Source: Musa acuminata AAA Group
Lineage: Eukaryota > Streptophyta > Magnoliopsida > Zingiberales > Musaceae
Direction of reading: 5' to 3'
Length of the DNA stretch: 64,000 nt
Assembly: GCF_036884655.1 (NCBI RefSeq)
Contig: NC_088340.1
Location: 31,437,501 to 31,501,500 of the forward strand
A program made the position numbers and the translations under genes. This document shows, piece after piece, positions 11,580 to 22,378 of the stretch. The notes beneath the pieces were generated by a model. That model saw only the letters and a program-made list of their open reading frames with translations. It did no database searches and had not been told where the DNA came from. Every line of letters starts with the position of its first letter. The first letter of the stretch is position 1.

Positions 11580-11830
11580 GAAGGTGACAGCTTAGATTTA
11601 CAACCGGAGGGTCCGTCCATGCTCGATCAAGGTCAGGGACCTCATCCTCCGAAGAGCAGAAGTGAGCGACCTGACCCGAGTAAGGGGAAAGCTCGCACCC
11701 TACTGGGAAGGTCCCTATCGAGTCTATGATGTGGTCCGAGAGGGGACCTACTGACTCGAGACTATGGAGAGAAGCCCCCTGCCAAGAACATGGAATGCGG
11801 CAAACCTGAGAAAATTCTACCCATAAAGGA
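11580..11830 (+). pseudogene. pol: Tat host integrase C-terminal end
   Basis: The sequence encodes VRDLILRRAEVSDLTR, then GKLAPYWEGPYRV and a final AANLRKFYP, the C-terminal region shared by Tat integrases. Most of RNase H and the entire integrase zinc-finger and DDE core are missing between about 11570 and 11590, an internal deletion that makes the host non-autonomous. A stop replaces a codon near 11750. Confidence 0.8.
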
Positions 11831-12009
11831 GGCTGGTTGGGACGTAGAAAAGATATATGGGGCCTGTGCACCCATGGTTGGGGAAAATAGCAAGTTAGAA
11901 TTTCAAAATAAAAGTGCTTCTTAATGATAGAAGAGACACACATGGTGGTCGGGTGGCACGGCCCCAAGCCCGACCAGAGTAAAAGACAAAAGGAGAGGGG
12001 GTGCAGCCC

Positions 12010-12310
12010 TTAGCTCGAGGGAGGAGTCGCGGGCCCATCGTCGAAGGGGACGTTCGCTGGCATGTCAACGTCCTGATCCACCGAGTTATCGACAAATGGC
12101 TCCGACTCTAGCTCTAGGTCCGGGTACTTCGCCCGGAAGCGAGTGCAGGCCACCCGGTACCCGTACTTGTACGTGACCCGGCCTGACCTCACCAAGCCAC
12201 GCTCGAACCCAGCAGATGCTTTATACCCGGTGATCACTTCCTCGACCCTTTTGGGCAACCCTAGCCGCTTCTCCTTCAGGGCCTCCTCGGCGGCCTAGGC
12301 CGTCGCCCTA
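12010..12310 (-). pseudogene. Tat host antisense aORF copy 1, C-terminal end (exon 3)
   Basis: The minus-strand reading continues to a stop at 12010-12012 and encodes PKRVEEVITGYKASAGFE, LVRSGRVTYKYGYRVA and an acidic, Pro-rich tail. It is homologous to 51171-51310 in copy 2, which lacks this tail. The upstream part of exon 3 was separated by the chromovirus insertion and resumes at 17398. About 90 bp present in copy 2 (about 51350-51438) are missing here. The function of the tail is unknown. Confidence 0.75.
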
Positions 12311-12489
12311 ACCAACTCCTAATAGGACTCCTACTTAAGACTCCTATTCTTTTACAACTCCTAATTCTTCTTTAAGAAATAACCTCCTAACCCTAGTCGG
12401 CCTCTTTACCTCTTTAATAGGGGTCGGCTTAGGTAGGTTTTACATAAATGTCCCTCTTAATTAGGACTCTCCTAGCTAGAGTCCTAACA
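12311..12489 (-). repeat. Truncated 3' LTR of the chromovirus
   Basis: Matches 17220-17397 closely and ends (in + reading) GTCCTAACA. The remaining ~215 bp of the LTR are gone; the break lies inside a CCTAA shared by LTR and target. The neighbouring purine tract (minus GAAGAGGGCGGGTC, 12490-12503) is the likely plus-strand primer. Confidence 0.82.
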
Positions 12490-12514
12490 GACCCGCCCTC
12501 TTCAAATCAGCCTT

Positions 12515-12950
12515 GTCCTCGAGGCTGACGATTCTTGAATTCTGGGAATTTGATATTCAAGTCGTCATAGTTCTCCCAAGTGGCATCTTCTGATAATAGG
12601 TTCGCCCACTGTATTAGCACTTCAGTAGTGGGTTGTCATCGTTGAGTCAAAATCCGTCGATCAATAATAGCACTTGGTTGGGTCTGGAGTTCTCCTTGCG
12701 TAGTCATATTTGGTGGGTGGTTTTGGGCTATCTCCATGCACCTATTTACAACTTTTATTTGGCCATCGGTTTGTGGGTGATATGCCATACTCCTTTTCAA
12801 TTTAATACCCTGCATATGGAATAACTTTGTCCAAAATTTGCTTGTGAAGATGCAAGTAGAATTTGTCACAAGCATAATGCATCCCTTATAGTGTAATTCT
12901 TTTGAGTCCCAATTGTAATGAGCCACGGAGCTTGGTGCTTCCTCCAATAT
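12515..12950 (-). pseudogene. pol: Chromovirus integrase C-terminal part and chromodomain
   Basis: Minus-strand 12947-12636 encodes part of the integrase core and beyond (FTSKFWTKLF, SMAYHPQTDGQIKVVNRC). The rest of the core is deleted, so the reading jumps from NRCMEI to a short linker. After an in-frame TGA (12636-12638) the same frame reads EVLIQWANLL and ATWENYDDL followed by FPEF, a clear chromodomain signature, ending near 12519. In chromoviruses the chromodomain steers integration to marked chromatin. The integrase N-terminus is also missing, replaced by a T-rich run at 12950-12965. Confidence 0.8.
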
Positions 12951-12989
12951 TTTTTTTTTTTTTTATAATCTTATTAGTCTCTGAATCTT

Positions 12990-14430
12990 CCTGTCATTCT
13001 ATCTTAATATCCTCAAGGAAGTCGCTAGTCGGAAGTGAAACGGCTGAAACTTCAGCTTGCTCGGGTAGCTGCGAAAGTGCATCTGCAAGAACATTCTCTT
13101 TCCCGTTTTTGTAAGTTATTTCATAATCAAATCTAAGAAGTTTTGTTACCCATTTTTGCTGCTCAGGGGATGATATCTTTCGCTCCAAAAAGTACTTAAG
13201 GCTTTTTTGGTCGGTTTTAATTCGAAATCATCGACCAATCAAGTAGGGTCTCCATCGCGTTGCTGCGCGCATAATGGCGAGCATCTCCTTATCATATGTT
13301 GACTTATTTTGATAGGAGGGAGATAATGCCTTGCTAGTGTATGCGAGTGGTCGACCATCTTGCATGAGAATAACTCCAATTCTGACTCTAGATGTGTCGG
13401 CCTCAATAATGAAGGGTCGGTTGAAATCTGGTAGTGTTAGCACCGACGTCGTCGTCATGGCTGCCTTAAGTTTGTCGAAGGCAGCGAAGGCTCTATCAGA
13501 CCATTGGAAGACATCTTTATTCAGTAAGGAAGTAACTGGTGCACTAATCTCTCCATAGTTTTTCACGAACTTGCAGTAGTAGCCTATTAAACCCAGAAAG
13601 CCATGTAACAATTTTATGTTCCTCGGGGTCAACCAGTTTTGCATTGCTCCAATTTTGAAGGGGTCTACTGCCACACCTTTCTCTGATATGATATGCCCAA
13701 GATATTCCACCTTCTTTTGAAGAAAGCAAAAATTCATAGTGGTTGTTGTGTGTTCAAAAGGTGGTTTTCGGTATGTCTTCTTCGCATACTTGTATTTGAT
13801 GATACCCGGATCGAAGGTCCAGTTTTGTGAAGATTTGTGCTCCCTTAGCAACTCATCTACTACTGGAATAGAGTATTTATCCTTGATGGTTATGCCATTG
13901 AGAGCTTGATAATCAACACATAATCGCCATATTCCATCCTTCTTTCTTATGATGAGCACCGGTGAAGAGTAAGGGCTGCAACATGGCCGAATAACTCATG
14001 TTTTGAGCATCTCTTTTACAATCCTTTCTATTTCATCCTTTTGGAGATGTGGATACTAATATGGCTGAGCATTTTCTGTAGATTTGCCTAGAAGAATCGT
14101 TATACAATGATCATGCCGACGGGTAAGAGGTAGGTTGCACGGTTCGTCAAATATATCTGAAAATTCAGCAAGCAAAGGAAGTAGATTTGGATCTTCAAAT
14201 TTTGTTGGCTCTCCCTTAGTTTGCTGCTTAAGTTGTACCAAAAGGCCGCTGCATGCTTTATGCAAAACCTTCTTCATTTGTTGTGTGCAAATCGTCGTTA
14301 TGTCGCCCTCATGTTTCCCGTTCAGTATCACTTGTTTCTCCTTACTGTAAAATTTCATAATTAGTTGCATAAAATTCCAAGAAATATCACATAATGTCGT
14401 CAAACATTTAATTATGAGCATGGCCTCATG
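12990..14430 (-). pseudogene. pol: Chromovirus RT-RNase H, with catalytic core deleted
   Basis: From 14421 down: the pre-RT block (LLAEFSDIFDEPCNLP), then after frame changes DGIWRLCVDYQALNGITIKD (13935-13870) and SIPVVDELL. The segment that should hold the LDL and YxDD/FxDD catalytic motifs is missing: the reading passes from LLREHKSS through a short scrambled stretch directly to KVEYLGHIISEKGVAVDP. RNase H follows (FNRPFIIEADTSRVRIG, LAYTSKALSP, STYDKEMLAI) and ends with TYKNGKENVLADALSQLP near 13060. The core deletion alone makes it inactive. Confidence 0.85.
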
Positions 14431-15126
14431 ATCATCAAGAGGGAGAAGGAAGAAATATGCAATTATCTCTTGGTCCTACAACAATAGTTTCTCCTGCGGG
14501 CGCCTACGATCACAATTCAAAATCCGTCCGTCGACGACCTTAACGTCAAACCTGCTACAATTCTCAATAGGTAAGGCCATCTGGATAGTAACCTTACTGT
14601 TTAGAAAGTTATTAGAACTGCCCATGTCGATGAGAACAGTGATCGGTTGTTGTTTGAGAAGGCCTCCAACTTTCATCGTTTCCGGGTTTGAGTAGCCGGC
14701 TAGTGCATGTACCGTAACTTCAGTCGGTTGTGGCTCTTCTTCTGCATCTTCTTCTTCATGTTCAAGGCTCTCTTCTTGATGTTCAATGACCTCTTCTTCT
14801 ATTGGTTCAATCATAAGAAGTCTCCCTTTACTACAGCGATGCTCACGGCTCCACGGCTCGTCACAATGCCAACATAACCCCTTCGCATATCGCTCCCGAA
14901 GCTCTTCTCTTGTTAACCTCTTTGGTGTAGGGACTTGGTCAACAATAGGGGGGGCTGAGGGCTTCAATATTATTGGTTGAGGAGCGACCCTAGTCCTCCG
15001 AGCTTCATGATTCAATTGTTCCTCTTGATGTCGTGCAAAAGAGATGGCTGCCATAAGCGTATACGGTTGTCGCGCTTTAACTTCTCCTCGGATCTCCGGC
15101 TTCAAGCCCTCAATGAAGGTCCTCAA
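14431..15126 (-). pseudogene. gag-pol: Chromovirus gag C-terminus and protease
   Basis: An open minus-strand frame from 15126 to 14476. It starts in the capsid C-terminus (FIEGLKPEIRGEVKA), has a zinc knuckle (CWHCDEPWSREHRC) at about 14880-14840, an acidic linker rich in Glu, then the aspartic protease with DMGSSNNF where DTGS is usual (about 14625). A Thr-to-Met change sits in the active-site triad motif. Order and spacing are normal for chromovirus gag-pol. Confidence 0.82.
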
Positions 15127-15732
15127 TAGCTGTTTTTGAGACCAATCATGAGTTTGATTAGATAACCTTTCAAACCTGGTTTGGTACTCCTGAATGGTGG
15201 AGGTTTGTCGGATCTTTGCTAGTTGTTTGTCAATATTCTCGTAATCGGTTGGTCTGAAGCGAATCAGCAGTCATTCTTTGAATTGTCGCCATGAAAGGAC
15301 TCCATAAGTATGTTCAAACCAGTCAAACCACTGTATAGCATCCCCTTCAAGATGTATAGCTGCAATTTTCACCATAGATACATCCGCGGTTTTGTGGTAC
15401 CGAAAATATCGCTCCGCACGCGAGATCCAACCAATCGGGTCTCCTTCTTCCCATCTAGGGAAGTCCACTCTCATGCATGGATAGTTGGGTTCAGTCATAT
15501 AGCCTCCCCTCCCTTGGAAGTCATCTATTCGGGCTTGGTGTGATTGGGCAAAGCTCTCTCCTTGATATGATTTCTTCGGGCTTAGTGGTTGGCCCAATCT
15601 GAGTTCGGTAAAGAGCATCCGAATCTTATCCTCCATTCGCACCTCCAAGGCTTCGAATTTAGCATTGTTTGCCTCCTTAGATGCCATAGTATATGCCCCC
15701 AAATCTCTCTTTTGTTGTTGGGTTAAAGGCAT
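15127..15732 (-). pseudogene. gag: Chromovirus gag N-terminal and capsid region
   Basis: Starts at 15732 (MPLTQQQKRDLGAY) and reads to a stop at 15271. It contains the capsid block VDFPRWEEGDPIGWISRAER and KIAAIHLEGDAIQWFDW. A stop after WRQFKE breaks the frame; LAKIRQTSTIQEYQTRFERL-type sequence is still recognisable in 15240-15130. It is the first gene after a ~1.27-kb leader. Gag would form the particle. Confidence 0.83.
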
Positions 15733-17004
15733 GTATAGGTTGAGAGAAGTGATGGTTGAAAGGGTTGGTGGATTGGTGGATGTAGGCTACGGTTTAGGCT
15801 TGTTTTGTGACTATTTTGGGTACAGTTTGAGGGTGTGGTTTGGTAGAGTTTTAGGGCTATGGATAAAAGTTTTGGATCTGTGATAGATGGTAGCAAAGGT
15901 TTGACAGAAATCCGTGGAAGTTGCAACAAGTATGTGCTGTCTTGTAAGAGTAGAATTGTCGTCGAAGAAACAACGGTTTCTCGACGTAATTTCCACCAAA
16001 AACTTGAGAGAATTGAGGAGGGAATTGATAGCAAAATCACAGTTTATATGACAGCAAGGATATCTAATTTAATCAAGAAAATTTCGGCAGTATAACAGCA
16101 AGGAAATTGGTGCAAGTTGCGATTGCAGAATTCTCGTCGAGAAATTTCAGTGGGTTACGATGAAAATTTGTAGCAACATAAAATCGTTTTTAGAGATGAA
16201 TTTCTTAATAGATCAATCTTAGATGGAAGCCAAGATGATCTATGAAGTGTATAAGAAATTTCATTCAAAAAAGATTGCAAATAGATGGGTTAAGGCAACG
16301 ATATGCAGCTGAAATTTTCTGCAGCATAGATTTTCAAGTGCAGCAGATTGGACATAAAAGATCAGTAGTTTATATTGAGAATTTTTTGATAAAACCAAAG
16401 GGAAATCTACTGTTAGGAAGTGTCAAATATGTCATAAAAATTTCGTAAAATTTGGATAGAAAAAGCACAGTAGCAAGATCAAATAGATGGTGCTATGCGG
16501 CTTGAATTCTGCAATTCAAGTGCAGCAGATTGGACATAAAAGATCAGTAGTTTATATTGAGAATTTTTTGATGAAACAAAAGGGAAATCCACTGTTAGGA
16601 AGTGTCAAAGATGTCATAAAAATTTTGTAGAAATTTGGATAGAAAAAGTACAGTAGCAAGATCAAAGAGATGGTGCTATGCGGTTGGAATTCTGCAATGT
16701 ATCTTTCGTCGTAGAGATGAAAACTTTATGACGAAAAGTTTATGCAGCAATATAGGAACAAATTTTTTTTTTTTTTTGGATTTTTGAATAAGGATAACTA
16801 AATTGCAGAAGCAGTAAGGTAGGAAACCAGAACCTTTTGCAATTCACGGGGAGATCAAAAGATGACCCATGGTGGTGGAGATGATGGCGGAATTCGGTGA
16901 CGATCTTTTAAGCAATTGTGGGAATTTCTTTGGATGGTTGTAGAGGGTTGATGGATGGCTGTGGAAGGGCAGCGAGATGCCAAGAACGCTGCTCTAATAC
17001 TAGG
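15733..17004 (-). other. Chromovirus leader and primer-site region
   Basis: No credible gene. On the minus strand it begins next to the 5' LTR with a primer-site-like CTAGTATTAGAGC (about 16991-17003), a degraded form of the initiator-Met site. It contains a tandem duplication of 182 bp (16333-16698) and an A/T run near 16770. Confidence 0.7.
16333..16698. repeat. Two tandem copies of a 182-bp unit in the chromovirus leader
   Basis: The block beginning CAAGTGCAGCAGATTGGAC starts at 16335 and again at 16517. The copies run in parallel for ~180 bp with about a dozen differences by eye. Confidence 0.85.
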
Positions 17005-17397
17005 TGATAGAACCCTTGCAGATTCTAAACTTAGGATTGATCTCTTTAGGGGATCGGCCTCCTTGGAACTCTATAGGGGTTCCTCCCTCCAAGTTGATGC
17101 TCAAAGGCTGCAGAAAAGATTCATCTATTGCTTATGAAAAGAGAAGGAATACATGACTATTTATAGGGCTTCTAAACCCTAACTCCTAATAGGACTCCTA
17201 CTCAAGACTCCTACTTCTAACCAACTCCTAATAGGACTCCTACTTAAGACTCCTATTCCTTTACAACTCCTAATTCTTCTTTAAGAAATAACCTCCTAAC
17301 CCTAGCCGGCCTCTTTACCTCTTTAATAGGGGTCGGCTTAGGTAGGTTTTACATGAATGTCCCTCTCAATTAGGACTCTCCTAGCTAGAGTCCTAAC
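17005..17397 (-). repeat. 5' LTR of the chromovirus (complete)
   Basis: Reads on minus from TGTTAGGACTCTAGC to GGGTTCTATCA, 393 bp, with a TATA box (CTATAAATAG, about 17160-17169). It matches the solo LTR at 52810-53203 over its full length and contains a short repeated motif (AACTCCTAATAGGACTCCT, in + reading). Confidence 0.88.
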
Positions 17398-17569
17398 ACT
17401 CACCCAGTGCCATGGCGCGCTCTTCGGCCGTGGCAATGGCCTCTGGACCCCCCTTGGCTCGTAGCTCTAGGTTCTCTAGTTGAAGGGCGGCGTCGATTTT
17501 CGACTGGTGCCTGATCACCCGCCCAGCGTCGAGGACTCGATCGATCAACGCCATACCATAGTGCTAGCT
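17398..17569 (-). pseudogene. Tat antisense aORF copy 1, start of exon 3
   Basis: Minus-strand coding sequence from the intron acceptor at 17570, encoding HYGMALIDRVLDAGRVI and QSKIDAALQLENLELRAKGG. It looks like an alpha-helical, coiled-coil region. Cut by the chromovirus at 17397. One codon near the acceptor is TAG where copy 2 has CAA. Homologous to 51615-51440. Confidence 0.72.
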
Positions 17570-17637
17570 CTGCACAAGGATCAGTGTCAGCACCCAAGTA
17601 AGAGGGGATCGGGTAGGGAAAGGAAGCCACTACTTAC
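17570..17637 (-). other. Intron 2 of Tat antisense aORF, copy 1
   Basis: On minus it starts GTAAGTAGTGGC and ends TTGTGCAG, 68 nt. Copy 2 has the same length and splice signals at 51616-51683. The flanking exon here has a 1-nt difference at the donor. Confidence 0.7.
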
Positions 17638-18229
17638 CAGACGAGCGACCTGGCCGCTTGCTCTACTAGCACTTCGGAGGTGGAGCTGTAGAGGTCCCTG
17701 ACCAGGGCTAGGTATAGCGCCCCTCGAACGAACTCCTAGGCGGTTAGGACATCGCCCTAGAGATGGTTGTCGGCCTTGAGGGTCGGCCACCGAGTGGCAT
17801 AGGGGGCCCCCGGCTCCCCGGCCAGATGATCGACCATAGTCTGGGCTTGGTATTGCCCACCATCGGCCCAGGAATAGATGCGGCACAACTCCCATATCGG
17901 TAATGGGCACGTCGGCGCCCTCTTGGAAGGGTCGCTACCGGACGACCCGACCGACCCTTTCCACTTCACGCTCCCTGAGCCCTCCCCCTGGGCAGTGGCC
18001 CCGAGCGATTTCAGGGGGGTGCTTGAGTGGGTGGCCTGGTTAGTGGGCGTTTTTCGAACCACCGTCTTCATCTTCTTAAGAGGGCATGCCGATGCTAGAG
18101 ATGCCGGCGCCCTCTTCAGCGTACCCGCCAGTGGGGCAACCATGCCTCCAGAGCCCTCCCCATCCCAAGATGGGGGCTCGATGGCCTTGGTGCTAGCCGT
18201 CTTCTTCATCGATCGCAGGTCCGCCATTT
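17638..18229 (-). pseudogene. Tat antisense aORF copy 1, exon 2
   Basis: Encodes (minus) MADLRSMKKTASTKAIEPP, a low-complexity basic/Ser/Gly region with KRAPASLASACPLKKMKTV, then CRIYSWADGGQYQAQTMVDH and PYATRWPTLKADN, continuing to the donor at 17637. It corresponds to 51684-52267 in copy 2. The low-complexity segment resembles linkers of plant transposon-related proteins; function unknown. Confidence 0.75.
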
Positions 18230-18298
18230 CTGCAAAAGTTGGTAGCGGTCAGATAGTTCGGGACAAGCGAACGTGCCATTATATTTAAATGGCCATAC
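18230..18298 (-). other. Intron 1 of Tat antisense aORF, copy 1
   Basis: On minus it starts GTATGGCC and ends CTTTTGCAG, 69 nt, with an A/T-rich middle, an in-frame stop and a branch-like CTATCTGACC. Same length and borders as 52268-52336 in copy 2. Confidence 0.7.
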
Positions 18299-18785
18299 CC
18301 ATGGTGGCGGGGCTCAGCTTCACTTCAACCATCCACTCCTTGGTCATCTTCTTAATCGCCCGAGAAGAGAACATGATACCCCTCAGACAATCCATGACCT
18401 AGTGCTGAAACCCCACTCTTGATCGCAACTAATATAGAAGAAACGCTTCTTCCAACCTTTGTTGTTGGAGGGCACACCAATGATCTTGAAACCGCTGCGG
18501 GCGATCAAGTAATACCTGCATAGTCCCCTGCCCAGGTGAAAGCAAGCCAGAAAAAGGGGCTGGAACAGCTCGATACTAGCCCCCCGACACTCCCAGATGA
18601 AAGCCACCAAGTAGTGCTAGGAGTTTGGCAACACCTGGGATTGGGGAGATTCCCCAATAGTGAAGACGGTCCCTTATGACAGGGTGCATCGGGAACCACA
18701 GCCCCGCCTCAAGCGCCCCCATTGTTAACTCGAATCCATCGGGAAACCCGTCGTACGGCCATTGCCCAGGCTGAGGGGCGTGTAG
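18299..18785 (-). pseudogene. Tat antisense aORF copy 1, exon 1 3' part
   Basis: Minus-strand sequence with the Transposase_28-like core: RDRLHYWGISPIPG-type start, ALLGGFHLGVSGG-like block in broken frames, YYLIARSGFKIIGVPSNNKG and WKKRFFYISCDQEWGFST. About 60 bp near the 3' end (present at about 52420-52480 in copy 2) are deleted and frames shift. The solo LTR D separates it from the first part at 48892-49246. Confidence 0.72.
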
Positions 18786-18790
18786 GCCAT

Positions 18791-19501
18791 TGTTAGGATC
18801 AAGAGCACTAAGAGGGGGGGTGAATTAGTGCAGCGAAAAATCTTCTACGAAAAATAAAAACTGCGTTCGTTCGTTAAAAGTGATTTTGGTAAGAAAGCTG
18901 ATTCGTAAATCACTTTAACTTTTGTTTAAGCGAGATGCAGCAAAGATATAAATGCAGTTTGCAGTTATGATTCTAATCAGATAGTAGGCGCAAACTGAAA
19001 TATGATATTCGTACGAAAAAACTGATTTACGTCTAAATGCTGATTCGTAAATCACTTGATTAAGCGAGATGCAGTTTAAGCAAGGATATAAAGGCAGTTT
19101 GCAGTTATGATAGAAATCAAAACGTAAACGCAAACAGAAATATGATGATCGTACGATGAAACTATTTTACGTCTAAACGCCGATTCAGAAAGTGCAAAGC
19201 TTGAAACCCGATCATATATGTGCAGAAAGTAGTAAGCTTTAGAGGAGGTTTGTAGTAAAGATAATATGCTCAAAGTAAATGCAAACCGAAATTTAGAGTG
19301 GTTCGGTCAATCTTAACCTACCCCACTTTTGGCTTCCTCCACCGACGAGGTGACCGACGTCAACTAGAGGCCTTCCTTCAATAGGCAAAGGCTAACCACC
19401 CTTTTATAGTTTCACTCCTTTTGATGGGCTTAGGAGACAACCCTTACAGAATTTTCTCTCCTCTCTTTAAAGCTCAGAACTTGGAAGAAAAGAGGGAGAA
19501 G
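18791..19501 (-). repeat. SIRE-like solo LTR D, first segment
   Basis: Starts TGTTAGGATC (+ reading) after GCCAT (18786-18790). Continues at 47851 after removal of element A. The complete LTR would be ~1.74 kb with GCCAT/GCCGT at its ends, a 5-bp target duplication with one transition. No internal region accompanies it, so it is a solo LTR left by LTR-LTR recombination. The 19497-19501 AGAAG is the target site of A. Confidence 0.88.
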
Positions 19502-21282
19502 TGTTAGGATCAAGAGCACTAAGAGGGGGGGGGGGGGGGGGGGGGGTGGGGGGTGAATTAGTGCAGCGGAAATCTTTCACTATTAAAATCGAAAGCTGCG
19601 TTCGTTTGATAAAAAAAATTTCGATGTAAAAGCCGATTCTAAGATTACTTTAACTTAAGATTAAGCGAGATGACGTTAAAGTAAATCTACGAAGGCAGTT
19701 TGCAGTTTATGACAAAAATCAGAATGCAAGCGCAAACTGAAATGCGATGTTCATACGATAAAACCGGTTTACGTCTAAATGCCAATTTTGAGGATACTGA
19801 ACTTTGAGATACATTTTATAAATGCGCAGAAGGTAGTTTGCAGTTATGATTGAAATCAAAACGTAAATGTAAACTGAAATGTAATGATCGTACGAAAAAG
19901 CCGATTTACGTCTAAACGCAGATTCGGAAAGTTCTGAACTTAGAAACTCGTTCGTAAACGCGCAAAAGGCAGTAGCTATTTAGGAGGTTTGCAGTAAAGA
20001 TAAAATGCTCAAAGTAAATGCAAACCGAGATTTAGAGTGGTTCGGTCAATCTTGACCTACTCCACTTTTGGCTTCCTCCACCGACGAGGTCATCGACGTC
20101 AACTAGAGGCCTTCCTTCAATAGGCGAAGGCCAACCACCCTTTTACAGTTTCACTCCTTTTGACAGGCTTAGGAGACAACCCTTACAGAAATTTTCTCTC
20201 CTCTCTTTACAACTCAAAACTTTGAAGAACAGAGGGAGGAGAACTTTTGGCCTTTTCAACAATTTTGAGCTCTAAGAATCACAGAAAAAGATCAAGATTT
20301 CGAGTGTAAGTTATGTTCTTTCAGTGCTGAATGGGTGGGGTATTTATAGGCCCCAACCCAGTTCAAATTTGGAGCTCAAAACTGTCAATTCCCGGAATTT
20401 CGGGATTAGGCGGTTGCACCTCCTGACTGGGGCGGTTGCACCGCCTGGCAGAGCTCGAAGACTGAGCCTCTGGGCGGTGCCACCTCTGTCAGGGGCGGTT
20501 GCACCTCTCTGCCAGAGCTCGAAGACCGAGCTCAGGCGGTTGCACCTCCTGACTGGGGCGGTTGCACCGCCTGCCAGAGCTCGAAGACTGAGCTCAGGCG
20601 GTGCTACCTCCTGTCAGGGGAGGTTGCACCGCCCAGTCTCGCTCGGAGACTGAGCCCAGGCGGTGCTACCTCCTGGCTGGGGCGGTTGCACCACCCAGTC
20701 TCCCTGGGAGACTTAGCCTAGGCGGTGCTACCTCCTGTCTTGGGCGGTTGCACCTCCCACAGCAATCAGGGTCCGAATGGGTAGATCCATTCGGCCCAAT
20801 TTGGGTTTTTCAGGGGCCCAATTGCCCCAAGATTAAGCTAATGGGATCACCTCCCATTTCCAACTTAATCATTGTGCTAACTACGATAAATCCTAAGATA
20901 ATTTCTGTAGCTTGCTCCGGTGCGTCAATCGCTTCTTCCGGCGAGTTTCCGGCGAACTTCCGTCGATCATCCGATGAACCCTCGATGATGCTCCTGCGGA
21001 CTTCCGGCAAACTCCTGGACTTGCGACGATCCACTTGGCGAGTTCCGACGAGCTTCTTTTGGCAAGCTTATGGACTTCTTGGATTTGTTCCCGTAGAACC
21101 TCCGACGACTGTCCGAACTTCCGTCGAACTCTCGAACTCCCAATGTGATCATTGTCTTGACTCCGGCGCAACTCCTGCTGCATGTCTAACTTTCATCGTA
21201 GTTAATCCTGCACACTTATCTCAACACATAGATTAGACAACAAATGACAATTGACTTCATCATCAAAATCCGAGATTCAACA
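19502..21282 (-). repeat. 3' LTR of element A
   Basis: 1,781 bp from TGTTAGGATC to ATTCAACA (+ reading). The minus TATA box TATAAATA is at 20341-20348. Upstream of it in U3 is an array of GGCGGTTGCACCGCC-type palindromes (about 20405-20765), then repeated TTCCGRCGA-like motifs (about 20930-21140). A long G run (about 19527-19552) lies near the outer edge. Confidence 0.92.
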
Positions 21283-22378
21283 ATCTCCCCCTTTTTGATG
21301 ATGACAATCAATTGATAATGGAGTTAACCTTAACTCCCCCTATCTATATGCCTTACTTGAGATAAGTCATTCTTGAATTCAAAACCTTAAGAATTCAAGA
21401 GACATATTGATAAGTTAAAATCATTTGAACTTATCAATATTCTCATCATGATTCCTATCATGATGTATCTCTCTGAAGATGATGTCAAGGCTTGACATTC
21501 ATTTTCAAATTTTACATTACAAGTTTGAATGATGGTAATAGTAACAATTCATCATATTGTAAGATATCAGCATGTAAAACTGTGAAGTATGATTTTGATA
21601 TCATTACATGATGTACACATTTCAAGTACACATTTCAAATATTTTAGCAAGTATTGCATTTCATCACACGATAAGATATCAACTCGTAAAATTACGATGC
21701 AAGTTTTTTGTTTGATATCTTGACACGATACAAGGTATAATACAAATCATAGCATTTATTCATATATCTCTTGGTGATGCAAGCATGGCATAATTATAGT
21801 ATCAGTATTTATAGCATCAATTCATATATTTCTCCCCCTTTATCATCAACAAAAAGCATGGTAGTTGTAATATCAGGAGAACAATACAAGTAAATTTTGA
21901 GTATAAGTGCGATGATTGTTTCATACCTTTACTTGATTCATGTTATTTCCAATAGTAAATGATAGGAAATTAATTGTTCAAGCACATAAAGGAAAACATG
22001 ATATGTTGATTGCTTTGATTCATGCTATTTGTGAGTTTGCTTTGAGTCAAGATATGTGAAACAATCTTTTTGTAAATAGAAATACTATCATCCATATTTC
22101 AAGATGGAATCATTTCATCAAATCCATTTCAGAAAAATATTTTTCGTAAGAGTGTACGAGAAAATCCGATTTTTAGCATTCCAATTGTTAAGCGAATCCG
22201 AAAATGAAATTAACTCTTTCATGCATTCGGACAAAACTATGCTACAGATTTTCAAATACAATCAAAAGACAAAACATTTTTGTATTCAACACATGATTTC
22301 CAACATGTTATTTAGGCATGTAATGGCAGTCAAGTGATATAATCATTCAATAAAGTCCGAAAGATAATTTTAACTAGT
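21283..22378 (-). other. Element A region between pol and 3' LTR, with three polypurine tracts
   Basis: No gene seen. Purine tracts (minus AAAAAGGGGGAGAT type) occur at 21283-21296, next to the LTR, and again near 21332-21342 and 21830-21842. B and C have matching tracts. The rest is AT-rich sequence similar to the same region of B. Confidence 0.72.

Larger units (their letters stand above)
12311..17397 (-). mobile_element. Reina-like chromovirus (Ty3/Gypsy), defective
   Basis: A minus-strand Gypsy element with gag, protease, RT, RNase H, integrase and a chromodomain, a complete 5' LTR of 393 bp (17005-17397) and a 3' LTR cut to ~179 bp (12311-12489). Short LTRs and chromodomain placement suit Reina-type chromoviruses. 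RT and integrase have internal deletions. It is inserted in exon 3 of the Tat antisense aORF. The left junction deleted LTR plus ~90 bp of flank, so no target duplication can be paired. Confidence 0.85.

Noticed and set aside
17005..17137. Small plus-strand frame (about 16955-17137) at the chromovirus LTR edge
   Set aside because: Crosses the primer site and LTR boundary; no conservation in the solo LTR.
20324..21236. Plus-strand open frames in SIRE-like LTRs rich in GGATS/GRLH/VAPP repeats, and matching minus frames
   Set aside because: They translate the palindrome and TTCCGRCGA arrays and occur in every LTR copy with no conserved full-length frame.
22104..22337. 77-codon frame in the element A 3' UTR
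   Set aside because: AT-rich, not preserved in the homologous region of B.
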